64,000 bases of DNA from Tellurirhabdus bombi. Its GTDB lineage: Bacteria; Bacteroidota; Bacteroidia; Cytophagales; Spirosomataceae. How positions within the stretch are numbered: position 1 is the stretch's first letter; every line of letters begins with the position of its first letter. The position numbers and the translations under genes were made by a program. Under the pieces are notes generated by a model. The model was given only the letters and a program-made list of their open reading frames with translations. It did not search any database and had not been told where the DNA came from. Positions 9,226 through 17,229 of the stretch are shown here, one piece after another. Location of the stretch: positions 1,414,501-1,478,500 of the forward strand of contig NZ_CP090557.1 of the NCBI RefSeq assembly GCF_021484805.1. The letters are read 5' to 3'.

Positions 9226-11163
9226 TTATATAACAACGGAATTGGCTTCCTGATAGATCATTTGCTTTACTGTTCTTGCGATGCCTTCAGGATCGAACCC
9301 GCACTCTCTTTGAAGCTCAATCTGCTCGCCGTGCTCGATAACGGCATCGGGTATTCCTAACCGTTTAATACGCGCTAAATAGCCGTGGTTAGACATGAAC
9401 TCCAGAATAGCGCTGCCAAAACCACCCATTATGCACCCGTCTTCTACCGTCACGACTTTGTCATAGCGCTGGAAAATTTCGTGCAACATGGCTTCATCCA
9501 GTGGTTTAACAAACCGCATGTCGTAATGAGCTGGAAAGAGTCCTTCCTTTTCAAGCAGTTCACAAGCAGTAACGGCATAGTTACCGATATGCCCAATGGT
9601 TAAAATAGCAACTTCTTTGCCATCGCGTATTTTCCGTCCTTTACCGATTTCTACGTTTTCTAAAGGAGTCCGCCAGGCGGGCATAACGCCTTCTCCACGC
9701 GGGTACCGAATCGTAAAAGCCTGCTTTCCTTTTTGTATCTGATCAGACTGTGCCGTATACATCAAGTTTCGCAATTCCTGCTCATTCATTGGCGACGCAA
9801 CAATCATATTGGGGATACAGCGCATAAAAGCGATGTCGTAAGCCCCGTGATGCGTTGGTCCGTCCGCCCCGGCAAAGCCTGCCCGATCGAGGCAGAAAAC
9901 GACGGGCAATTCCTGAATACAAACGTCATGGATTACCTGATCGTAAGCCCGTTGCATAAAGGTTGAATAGATATTGCAGAATACCGTTTGACCTTGAGTA
10001 GCCAGACCCGCCGAGAACGTTACGGCATGTTGTTCAGCAATACCAACATCAAATGCCCGCTCTGGCATCGCTTTCATCATGATATTCATGGATGATCCCG
10101 ATGGCATGGCTGGCGTAACCCCAACAATTTTTTCGTTTTTCTCCGCCAGTTCAACCAGCGTATTTCCGAACACATCCTGGTATTTAGGCGGTTGGGGGCT
10201 ATCGTAAATTTTCTTCTTGATTTCGCCCGTTACTTTGTCAAACAGGCCCGGAGCGTGCCATTTGGTCTGGTCCTTTTCTGCGGGGCCGTATCCTTTCCCT
10301 TTTACGGTCAGGCAGTGCAACAGTTTCGGGCCAGGGATATCTTTCAGGTCGTTTAGAACGCTCACCAGATGATCGATATCATGGCCATCAATTGGGCCAA
10401 AATACCGCAGGTGCAGTGATTCAAAAAGATTGCTTTGCTTCAATAATGAAGCTTTAAGCCCAGATTCTATTTTCGAGACAATTTCCTGCGCTGATTTACC
10501 AAAGGAACTCATCTTTCCTAACAGATTCCACACTTCGTCTTTCACCTTGTTGTAGGTTGGCGAAGTCGTTATATCCGTCAGGTATTCTTTCAACGCACCC
10601 ACATTCGGGTCAATGGCCATGCAGTTATCGTTCAAGATAATCAGCAGGTCAGCGTCGGTCGTTCCCGCGTGATTCATGGCTTCGAAGGCCAAACCGGCAG
10701 TCATCGAACCATCACCAATCACGGCGATGTGGTGCCGCTTTTCTTCTTTTTGCAGTTGGGAAGCTACTGCCATGCCCAAAGCTGCCGAAATGGATGTTGA
10801 CGAGTGTCCTACCCCAAACGAATCATAGGGACTTTCTTTCCGCTTCGGAAAACCAGAGAGGCCCTTGTAAAAACGATTGGTGTAGAAATTATCACGCCGT
10901 CCGGTCAGGATTTTATGGCCGTAAGCTTGGTGGCCAACGTCCCAAATCAACTGATCATCGGGCGTATTAAAGACATAATGAAGGGCAACTGAAAGCTCAA
11001 CAACGCCTAAACTAGCCCCAAAGTGGCCACCATAGACTGATACGTTATCAACAATATATTGACGTAGTTCTGTACAAACTTGCGGTAGGTTGGTGCGATC
11101 TAATTTGCGTAGGTCGTCCGGTGAGTCAATCGTGGCGAGTAGTTTGCCAGGTGTGATCAACAT
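9226..11163 (-). CDS. dxs: 1-deoxy-D-xylulose-5-phosphate synthase
   Basis: Thiamin diphosphate-dependent enzyme that condenses pyruvate and glyceraldehyde 3-phosphate, the first step of the non-mevalonate isoprenoid pathway. It has 645 residues, near the usual 620-640. Motifs: GGHFGASLGVVEL (46-58), the ThDP/Mg motif GDGSMTAG (150-157) continuing to NDN (178-180), the FDVGIAEQHAVTFSAG motif containing the catalytic glutamate, DRAGFAGADGPTHHG, and a transketolase C-terminal domain ending in IMGGFGSAILEFM. It is a single gene with a -7 box upstream and its own terminator downstream. The cofactor links it loosely to the TPP-riboswitch-controlled receptor at 43 kb. Confidence 0.98.
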   Translation of the reverse strand: MLITPGKLLATIDSPDDLRKLDRTNLPQVCTELRQYIVDNVSVYGGHFGASLGVVELSVALHYVFNTPDDQLIWDVGHQAYGHKILTGRRDNFYTNRFYKGLSGFPKRKESPYDSFGVGHSSTSISAALGMAVASQLQKEEKRHHIAVIGDGSMTAGLAFEAMNHAGTTDADLLIILNDNCMAIDPNVGALKEYLTDITTSPTYNKVKDEVWNLLGKMSSFGKSAQEIVSKIESGLKASLLKQSNLFESLHLRYFGPIDGHDIDHLVSVLNDLKDIPGPKLLHCLTVKGKGYGPAEKDQTKWHAPGLFDKVTGEIKKKIYDSPQPPKYQDVFGNTLVELAEKNEKIVGVTPAMPSGSSMNIMMKAMPERAFDVGIAEQHAVTFSAGLATQGQTVFCNIYSTFMQRAYDQVIHDVCIQELPVVFCLDRAGFAGADGPTHHGAYDIAFMRCIPNMIVASPMNEQELRNLMYTAQSDQIQKGKQAFTIRYPRGEGVMPAWRTPLENVEIGKGRKIRDGKEVAILTIGHIGNYAVTACELLEKEGLFPAHYDMRFVKPLDEAMLHEIFQRYDKVVTVEDGCIMGGFGSAILEFMSNHGYLARIKRLGIPDAVIEHGEQIELQRECGFDPEGIARTVKQMIYQEANSVVI

Positions 11164-11248
11164 AGTCGGTTGATTTGAATGAGGTACTTTCTAAACAATC
11201 CGTTCCCGTAAATGTTTCGACAGCTTGCGCTTAGAAAGTTACAGAAAG

Positions 11249-11256
11249 CAAAAGTA
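11249..11256 (-). promoter_or_regulatory. Bacteroidota-type -7 box upstream of dxs
   Basis: On the minus strand these bases read TACTTTTG, an exact TAnnTTTG match, about 86 bases before the dxs ATG and downstream of the strong rhomboid terminator. No clear -33 element. Confidence 0.4.
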
Positions 11257-11303
11257 CTACTTTTTTTAATTGCTCGTCGTATATTAATGAACTATAAATA
11301 CCT

Positions 11304-11355
11304 GCATTCATTGAAAAAGCGGGCAAAGTAGCTTGCCCGCTTTTTCAATGAATGC
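11304..11355. terminator. Exceptionally long perfect terminator hairpin after the rhomboid operon
   Basis: A 23-bp perfectly paired inverted repeat, arms 11304-11326 and 11333-11355, with a 6-base loop. The GC-rich inner stem (GCGGGCAA) is flanked by A5 and T5 tracts. It lies 11 bp after the stop of the minus-strand rhomboid gene, and probably ends the mutL-rhomboid-rhomboid transcript. Confidence 0.85.
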
Positions 11356-11365
11356 TTTGAATAAT

Positions 11366-12286
11366 TCAATTTTTCTGACTAGCCCGGAATAATTTCTGTT
11401 TTTCTTCCCGCGTTAGGCTTTCGTACCCAGAACGAGAAATCTTATCCAGAATCGCATCAATTTCATCCTGATCAGGCATTGCTACTGAAGAGGATGCTGC
11501 CGAGCTTGAATACGTTGTTGCGTGAGCACTGGCGCTACTTCGCTGGCGATACGATACCTTGACCGGTGGTTTCTTGCGAAAAAGGTTCTGCCACCCTTCA
11601 ATAACCCAGTAAAAAGGCTGACCGATATCCGTGCCGTTTTGCAGTAGTTTAATAAAAACAAACCCAATCAGGGCGCCGCCCAAATGCGCTAGATTCCCTC
11701 CCGCATTTGGCCCTATTGATTGTGCCAGCGACAAGACAATGTAGAAAAAGGCAATGTACTTAATCCGGACGGGGCCAAAGAATAGCAAATGAAAGGTGTA
11801 ATTCGGCAATAGCGTAGAAGCACCAACCGCAACCGAAAAGGCCGCTGCCGAAGCACCCAGCATCCGCGAATCGGCAAGGTCTTTCTGGAAATAAGGCAGC
11901 AGGTTGTAAATGGCCATGTAAGCCACTGCACCCGCTAATCCACCTAGCATGTATAAAGCCACTAACCGACGGCTTCCAAGATACTCATCAACCAACCGAC
12001 CAAACCAATAGAGGAACAGCATGTTGAAAAGGATGTGGAAGACTTCCTCATGGGTAAAAAAGTACGTGATTAGCGTCCAGGGCTTGGTTAAAAACACGTG
12101 GATCGAGGCGGGCAGTTGAAATTGGTCTACAATTACTCCGTATACCCCAGAATTAGACCCAAAGACAAAAACTACTTTTAAAATTAGTAGCAGTAAAAAA
12201 ATAACGGTGTTGATCAAAATCAACTGCACCAACGTATTGTTGGGCTTATTGAATTCGCTTCGGAAGTCATCGAACAGGCCACTCAT
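11366..12286 (-). CDS. Rhomboid-family intramembrane serine protease (distal copy)
   Basis: Membrane protease that cuts transmembrane helices. From the ATG at 12286 (a GTG at 12289 is one codon earlier) it has about 306 residues. Six or so membrane helices are visible. Rhomboid signatures: H84xxxN88 (FHILFN) in helix 2, Ser146 in the sequence LGASAAAF, and His201 in AHLGGALIGF. The serine motif is GASAA where the classical form is GASGA, but nucleophile and histidine are both present. A roughly 80-residue polar, serine-rich C-terminal tail follows (RQRSSASAHATT, then DEIDAILDKISRSGYESLTREEKQKLF), a pattern common in Bacteroidota rhomboids. It starts 3 bp after the stop of a second rhomboid gene, so the two are translationally linked. 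Confidence 0.93.
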   Translation of the reverse strand: MSGLFDDFRSEFNKPNNTLVQLILINTVIFLLLLILKVVFVFGSNSGVYGVIVDQFQLPASIHVFLTKPWTLITYFFTHEEVFHILFNMLFLYWFGRLVDEYLGSRRLVALYMLGGLAGAVAYMAIYNLLPYFQKDLADSRMLGASAAAFSVAVGASTLLPNYTFHLLFFGPVRIKYIAFFYIVLSLAQSIGPNAGGNLAHLGGALIGFVFIKLLQNGTDIGQPFYWVIEGWQNLFRKKPPVKVSYRQRSSASAHATTYSSSAASSSVAMPDQDEIDAILDKISRSGYESLTREEKQKLFRASQKN

Positions 12287-12289
12287 CAC

Positions 12290-13072
12290 TTAGTAGAAAT
12301 TTTTACGTTGCGTCCCCCAATATCTGACTAGTATATAGGCAAAGAGCATTCCGCCAATGTGGGCGAAGTGCGCTACACCATCAGTTTGTGCTCTGTAAAC
12401 GCCAGAATATATCTCATAGGCTCCATAAAAAGCTACCAGATATTTTGCCTTAATCGGAATGGGCAGAAATAATAAAAATAATTCGGTGTTGGGAAATAAT
12501 AAACCAAACGCCATCAAAATTCCGAAGACCGCCCCCGACGCGCCTACCATCGGTATATTAACCTGCTGCAGGTAATAGCTGTTTACAATTTTAATACTAT
12601 TCTGAATATAAGTAGGATTTGATGAATTATCTTCAAATTGGTTAATGAAATCAAACAACTGTTCGTACAAACCGGGTGCATGATCTTTTACCAGGTAAAG
12701 GAAACCATCTGGAGTAGGAGCGGCGGTATAAGCAGCAATTGCATCACGAAAATGAGAAATCTCATAATAGTTAATGGCTGCGAACAAAGCCCCAGCCCCG
12801 ATCCCGGTAAAAAAGTAAAAAAAGGTAAACTTTTTACTGCCCCATACCTGCTCAAGTAACGGACCGAAAAAAAACAGCCCCAACATGTTACTAAAAACGT
12901 GGTTGAAGTTAGCGTGTAAAAACATATACGACACTAACTGATACGGTTGAAACGCCGGTGACAAAAACGAGTATAAAGCAAAGTTATACGTCAGATTAAT
13001 TCCGAAGGCTGTTATCAGAAACAGTGCAACATTGACCAACAACATTGTCCTGACGACCGGCGTAAGCATCAT
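12290..13072 (-). CDS. Rhomboid-family intramembrane serine protease (proximal copy)
   Basis: Second rhomboid, 260 residues. It carries H58xxxN62 (HVFSN), the classical nucleophile motif GASGAVFG with Ser179, and His238 in FAHIGG. A hydrophilic insertion of about 65 residues (about 104-170, EISHFRDAIAAYTAAPTP to NSYYLQQ) separates the early helices from the catalytic helix and should form a loop outside the membrane core. It follows mutL by 33 bp and is almost fused to the downstream rhomboid, so mutL and both rhomboids probably form one transcript. Substrates are unknown. The two copies differ greatly in length and loops, so this is an old duplication or two separate family members. Confidence 0.93.
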   Translation of the reverse strand: MMLTPVVRTMLLVNVALFLITAFGINLTYNFALYSFLSPAFQPYQLVSYMFLHANFNHVFSNMLGLFFFGPLLEQVWGSKKFTFFYFFTGIGAGALFAAINYYEISHFRDAIAAYTAAPTPDGFLYLVKDHAPGLYEQLFDFINQFEDNSSNPTYIQNSIKIVNSYYLQQVNIPMVGASGAVFGILMAFGLLFPNTELFLLFLPIPIKAKYLVAFYGAYEIYSGVYRAQTDGVAHFAHIGGMLFAYILVRYWGTQRKNFY

Positions 13073-13105
13073 AAAATTGTAACGTTTATACGTAAAAAAC
13101 TAAGT

Positions 13106-15031
13106 TTAGGCTGAAAACAGCCCAGCAATCTTATCCAACGTCAAAACATTGGTAATGGATTCGCCTCCAGGTGTATATCCTGGATTAGACGAGGCAAATA
13201 ATTGATCAACCAGCGCCTTCATTTCCAGCTCGCTCAAACGAGTCAGATGCCGGGCAGCCGAGCGTCTGGCTAGGGAGCGGGCAACTACCTCAGCCTTTTC
13301 CAGCTTGAGACGTCCTGTGTCTTCCCGAAGCTGCGCCAACAGACTGGAAAATAGCTCTTCTTCATTCTCGTCAACCGTCACGGATGGTACACCCCGGATA
13401 ATAAACGCATTTTGCCCAAACTCTTCAAAGACAAAGCCCAGACTAACCAGTTCCTCCTGCATTTCCAGCGCCATCTGAAAATCAGCGGGTGAAACCGTTA
13501 CGGTTTTGGGAAACAGCAATTGCTGCGAAACCCCTTCGCGACGGGTAAGCGAGCTATGAAACTGATCGTACAAGATTCGCTCGTAAGCTCCCCGCTGATC
13601 AATTACCATAAGGCCGGATTTGACGGGCGACAATAGATAGCGATTGTGCAACTGCAGCATAGCCTGCCCAGGCTCCTCAGTAGCAACGGGCGCAGCGACC
13701 AGTTTATTGGCTCGGCTTCCCACCGTAACCGAAGCCGACGGTACCGGTAGATGTTCCGCCTCTGAAGGTTGCTCGAAACTCAACGCTTCCTGGTTAGGCT
13801 CCGCATCTTCGTGCCGGGCCATTCCCTCAAACAAAGCCTGCCAGTTCTGCGTACTTTGGCGACGAGGCATAGCCTCGGACCGATACTCCTCTTTTCGCTC
13901 GGAATGACGTTCTGTAGGTTGCTCCGATTGGGTCCAGGAGGTAGTTAACGGACGCGCTTCAGTGGGGCGTTGCGGTACATCAGAACCGGGAAAACCCGAT
14001 AGAAAATTAACGTTGGATTCAAAATCTAGCGGAGGAGCCAAATTATACACCCCTACTGCCTTGCGAACCGCCGCCATTACAATGGCATAAACCGACCGCT
14101 CATCATCAAACTTTATTTCCGTTTTTGTTGGATGAATATTGATGTCAATATGCGACGGATCAATGTCAATGAACAAGACATAAAACGGATGCGTCCCTTC
14201 GGCAATGGTGCCTTCGTAGGCACCCGTTACGGCATGATGCAGGTAATTGTGCTTGATAAAGCGTGAATTAACAAAAAAGAACTGCTCACCACGCGTTTTT
14301 CGGGCGGCTTCGGGCTTTCCGATATAACCACGCACTTTTACGTACGGCGTTTCTTCTTCGCAATAAGCAAGCTGCTCCCGGTAGGATTTACCAAACAGGT
14401 CAACGATCCGGCGGCTCAACTTACCCGCTGGCAAGTTATAGACTTCGGCATCGTTGTGATAAATGGAAAAAGCCACTTCAGGATGGGCCAGCGCGATTCG
14501 CTGAAATTCGTCCAGAATATGCCGCATTTCCACGGACGTAGACTTTAGAAAGTTGCGTCGGGCAGGAACGTTAAAAAACAGGTTTTTAACCAGAATATTA
14601 GTTCCGGGCAGACACGAGATGGATTCCTGCGTTTTAAGCTCTGAGCCTTCAATCCGTACCAGTGTCCCCAACTCATCACCCGACCGACGCGTACGCATCT
14701 CCACTTGAGCAACCGCCGCAATAGAGGCCATCGCTTCGCCTCGAAAGCCCATAGTACGAATACGGAACAAGTCGTCTGAAGTGCGAATTTTCGACGTAGC
14801 GTGCCGCTCGAAGCTCATCCGCGCGTCGGTCTCGGACATCCCTACACCATCATCAATAATCTGGACCAGTGTTTTTCCGGCTTCCCGAATAATTACCTGA
14901 ACCGAACGGGCCTGCGCATCTACTGAATTTTCCAGCAATTCCTTCACTACCGAAGCCGGACGTTGCACCACCTCTCCCGCAGCGATCTGATTGGCAATTG
15001 AATCCGGAAGTAGTTGAATGATATTTAACAT
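13106..15031 (-). CDS. mutL: DNA mismatch repair protein MutL
   Basis: GHKL ATPase that links MutS mismatch recognition to strand processing. Of 641 residues, the N-terminal 330 are highly typical: IAAGEVVQRPASVVKELLENSVDA (motif I with catalytic Glu and Asn), DDGVGM (motif II), RHATSKI and TMGFRGEAMASI (motif III). A poorly conserved linker (about 345-440) leads to the C-terminal dimerisation domain. There the endonuclease motif, normally DQHA-x2-E-x4-E, reads DQRGAYERILYD: the histidine is Arg and the last glutamate is Asp. The metal site may therefore be altered or lost (inference). It is the first gene of a likely mutL-rhomboid-rhomboid transcript. Confidence 0.97.
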   Translation of the reverse strand: MLNIIQLLPDSIANQIAAGEVVQRPASVVKELLENSVDAQARSVQVIIREAGKTLVQIIDDGVGMSETDARMSFERHATSKIRTSDDLFRIRTMGFRGEAMASIAAVAQVEMRTRRSGDELGTLVRIEGSELKTQESISCLPGTNILVKNLFFNVPARRNFLKSTSVEMRHILDEFQRIALAHPEVAFSIYHNDAEVYNLPAGKLSRRIVDLFGKSYREQLAYCEEETPYVKVRGYIGKPEAARKTRGEQFFFVNSRFIKHNYLHHAVTGAYEGTIAEGTHPFYVLFIDIDPSHIDINIHPTKTEIKFDDERSVYAIVMAAVRKAVGVYNLAPPLDFESNVNFLSGFPGSDVPQRPTEARPLTTSWTQSEQPTERHSERKEEYRSEAMPRRQSTQNWQALFEGMARHEDAEPNQEALSFEQPSEAEHLPVPSASVTVGSRANKLVAAPVATEEPGQAMLQLHNRYLLSPVKSGLMVIDQRGAYERILYDQFHSSLTRREGVSQQLLFPKTVTVSPADFQMALEMQEELVSLGFVFEEFGQNAFIIRGVPSVTVDENEEELFSSLLAQLREDTGRLKLEKAEVVARSLARRSAARHLTRLSELEMKALVDQLFASSNPGYTPGGESITNVLTLDKIAGLFSA

Positions 15032-15121
15032 AGTTACCTTGCCTGTATACGAGTCGCGCTATTCTGGTTTTAACAAAGTAACATTTTTAATCCCTTTTTC
15101 ATCCACCTATTCGGGCCGATA

Positions 15122-15135
15122 TGCAAAATTTTGCA
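15122..15135. repeat. 14-bp perfect palindrome upstream of mutL
   Basis: TGCAAAATTTTGCA reads the same on both strands. It sits in the 250-bp gap between mutL (-) and a small + gene and could be an operator, but no regulator is next to it and AT-rich palindromes also arise by chance. Confidence 0.35.
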
Positions 15136-15152
15136 ATCATTTTTACCCGGTT

Positions 15153-15184
15153 TTTGTTCTGTTACTATTCTATATGTATCTTTA
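15153..15184 (+). promoter_or_regulatory. Possible promoter of the small membrane-protein gene
   Basis: TTTG at 15153-15156, then 20 bases, then TATCTTTA at 15177-15184. The layout matches the Bacteroidota -33/-7 promoter with one mismatch in the last position. The -7 box sits between the arms of a 7-bp inverted repeat (15170-15176 and 15186-15192). It would start a transcript about 95 bases before the ATG at 15284. Confidence 0.35.
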
Positions 15185-15283
15185 ACATATAGCGGCCTGG
15201 CTCCATGTGTGCTAGCCACTTCAGAAATTATACCTAGCTATCTATAAGTTTCTTACTAACCTTAACTTCACTTGGTAATTGCG

Positions 15284-15469
15284 ATGAGAAAGGTAAAACT
15301 CTACATGGTCTTGCAATGGATTTTCTTTCTCCCTGTTATTCTACCCCTCTGTATGGTCTTCGGAGCACTACAGGGCGCGGTTAAAATGGCAGAACGAGTT
15401 ATGAACCAATTTCTGACGGACATCCATCCGCCGCACAATTCACTCTCTTCCGCCCATAACGACCTCTAA
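15284..15469 (+). CDS. Small putative membrane protein, function unknown
   Basis: A 61-residue ORF that I do not recognise. It starts with a basic stretch (MRKVKLYM), followed by one long hydrophobic helix (VLQWIFFLPVILPLCMVFGAL), then an amphipathic segment and a polar tail (HPPHNSLSSAHNDL). A TTG 12 bases upstream could also be the start. Support comes from the membrane-protein composition, the promoter-like sequence upstream and the lack of any better reading of this gap. It could still be a chance ORF. Confidence 0.45.
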   Translation: MRKVKLYMVLQWIFFLPVILPLCMVFGALQGAVKMAERVMNQFLTDIHPPHNSLSSAHNDL

Positions 15470-15514
15470 CTTCAGAAAAACAATCTACTCGGCAAGGGGC
15501 TTCCAGGAACTTAC

Positions 15515-16249
15515 TTAATGGATAAAATCCAGGTTTTTGTCTTTGTATTCTTCGTCGTCCAGCTCTAAAAACTCTTCCCAGAACGCATCATTTGGAACGC
15601 CGGCTTTACAAACCAGCGGTTCTTTCTTCACGGGGTGAATAAAATAAAGCCGCCGGGCATGCAAATTGATATTGCCATCCTGGTTTGGACGAGGATAACC
15701 GTATTTGACATCCCCCCGAATCGGACAACCCATGCTCGCCAACTGCACCCGAATCTGATGCGGTCTTCCGGTCACAGGCTCTACTTCCAGTAGATAATGG
15801 TCGTTGATTTTGCCTAACAGCCGGTAATTCAGCTCAGCGCGCTGCGAACCGGGAACTTCGTACTCATATTCTTTCACTTTGTTGGTTGCCTCATCTTTGA
15901 GTAGCCAGTGAATCAGCTTTCCGCGCTCTTTTTCCGGTTTTCTATTCGTGACAGCCCAATAAGTCTTCTGCACCTGGCGTTTCCGAAATACCTCATTCAT
16001 ACGCTCCAGCGCCTTCGACGTACGCGCAAAAACTACCAAGCCACTAACGGGCCGATCCAACCGATGCACCGTGCCTAGAAACACATCTCCAGGCTTGTTG
16101 TATTCTCTTTTCACGTAGGTTTTTACCTTCTCCAGCAACGTTTCGTCGCCAGTCCGGTCGCCCTGAACCAACAGGCCCGGGTCTTTATTGACAATGATCA
16201 GGTGATTGTCCTCATATACCGGGACAAATCCTTTCTTTTTCTTCTTCAT
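15515..16249 (-). CDS. RluA-family RNA pseudouridine synthase
   Basis: Converts uridine to pseudouridine in rRNA or tRNA. The core motif GTVHRLDRPVSGLVVFA holds the catalytic Asp65 (HRLDRPVSG). Further family signatures are TYWAVTNRKPEKERG and the C-terminal VTGRPHQIRVQLASMGCPIRGDVKYG. It has 244 residues with no N-terminal S4 domain, like the short RluA/RluC-type enzymes of Bacteroidota. The protein begins with a run of lysines (KKKKKG). The RNA target cannot be inferred. It is followed on the same strand by nothing close, and preceded by panB 57 bp upstream. Confidence 0.94.
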   Translation of the reverse strand: MKKKKKGFVPVYEDNHLIIVNKDPGLLVQGDRTGDETLLEKVKTYVKREYNKPGDVFLGTVHRLDRPVSGLVVFARTSKALERMNEVFRKRQVQKTYWAVTNRKPEKERGKLIHWLLKDEATNKVKEYEYEVPGSQRAELNYRLLGKINDHYLLEVEPVTGRPHQIRVQLASMGCPIRGDVKYGYPRPNQDGNINLHARRLYFIHPVKKEPLVCKAGVPNDAFWEEFLELDDEEYKDKNLDFIH

Positions 16250-16305
16250 GACTATTAGGCAATCTTTTATTCTGTCTTCGTACCGCTCAAGTTTGCTGTA
16301 GCTTT

Positions 16306-17124
16306 TTAGTAAGCTTCATTCTCGTTCGGAAATTCCTGTGCCTTTACATCGTTCACGTAATTCCCTATAGCATCCGACATAATATCGTGTAAATCAGCGT
16401 ATCTGCGTAAAAAACGAGGCTTAAACTCTTTTGTTATGCCCAGTAAATCATGTAATACCAGAATTTGCCCGTCGGCGTCAGGGCCCGCCCCGATCCCAAT
16501 GGTCGGAATGGTGATGCTTTCGGATACTTTTTTGGTCAACGCAGCCGGAATTTTTTCCAGTACGACGCTAAAACAGCCAATTTCTTCGAGCATTTTAGCA
16601 TCATCGATTAGCTTCTGGGCTTCCGATTCTTCTTTGGCCCGAACGGCGTAGGTACCAAATTTATAAATGGATTGCGGCGTTAAACCAAGGTGGCCCATAA
16701 CGGGAACCCCAGCGCTCAAAACCCGAATAATCGATTCCCGAATCTCCAGTCCACCTTCCATTTTTACTGCGTGTGCTCCAGCTTCTTTCATAATCCGGAT
16801 GGCCGAACGCAGGGCTTCGGAGGAATTCCCCTGGTAAGATCCAAACGGCAAATCAACCACCACCAACGCTCGTTTTACAGCTCTCACTACCGAAGCAGCG
16901 TGATAGATCATCTGGTCCAGCGTAATGGGCAGGGTTGTTTCGTGCCCCGCCATAACGTTGGAGGCCGAATCGCCCACCAGAATAATTTCTACTCCGGCTC
17001 CATCAACAATCCGAGCCATGGAATAATCGTAAGCTGTTAATGCCGAAATTTTCTCGCCTTTATTCTTCAGTTCCTGAATGACGTGCGTCGTAATGCGCTT
17101 GATGTCTGGGTTATGAACGGACAT
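16306..17124 (-). CDS. panB: 3-methyl-2-oxobutanoate hydroxymethyltransferase
   Basis: Transfers a hydroxymethyl group from 5,10-methylene-tetrahydrofolate to 2-oxoisovalerate to give ketopantoate, the first committed step to pantothenate and CoA. Its 272 residues fit the family. Motifs: [39 protein letters not shown] (N-terminus, Mg ligands D-S), [30 protein letters not shown], and the catalytic-glutamate region [10 protein letters not shown], then PTIGIGAG and [11 protein letters not shown]. No panC or panD is next to it. It lies between an EnvC-like gene and an RluA-like gene, all on the minus strand. Confidence 0.97.
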   Translation of the reverse strand: MSVHNPDIKRITTHVIQELKNKGEKISALTAYDYSMARIVDGAGVEIILVGDSASNVMAGHETTLPITLDQMIYHAASVVRAVKRALVVVDLPFGSYQGNSSEALRSAIRIMKEAGAHAVKMEGGLEIRESIIRVLSAGVPVMGHLGLTPQSIYKFGTYAVRAKEESEAQKLIDDAKMLEEIGCFSVVLEKIPAALTKKVSESITIPTIGIGAGPDADGQILVLHDLLGITKEFKPRFLRRYADLHDIMSDAIGNYVNDVKAQEFPNENEAY

Positions 17125-17229
17125 TTACTCGTGTGCAGTTACAAATAATACTATGCAATAAACAACTATAACCTAAGCAAAAAGATTCTGCTTATGGCCA
17201 ACTTACTCCCTGTTGTTTTTGATTTGTTT

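Noticed and set aside
2180-12110. Other CACGTG-containing sequences (for example near 2190 and 12095) as further parS sites
   Set aside because: Flanks do not form the GTTCCACGTGGAAC-like palindrome, and they lie inside coding regions.
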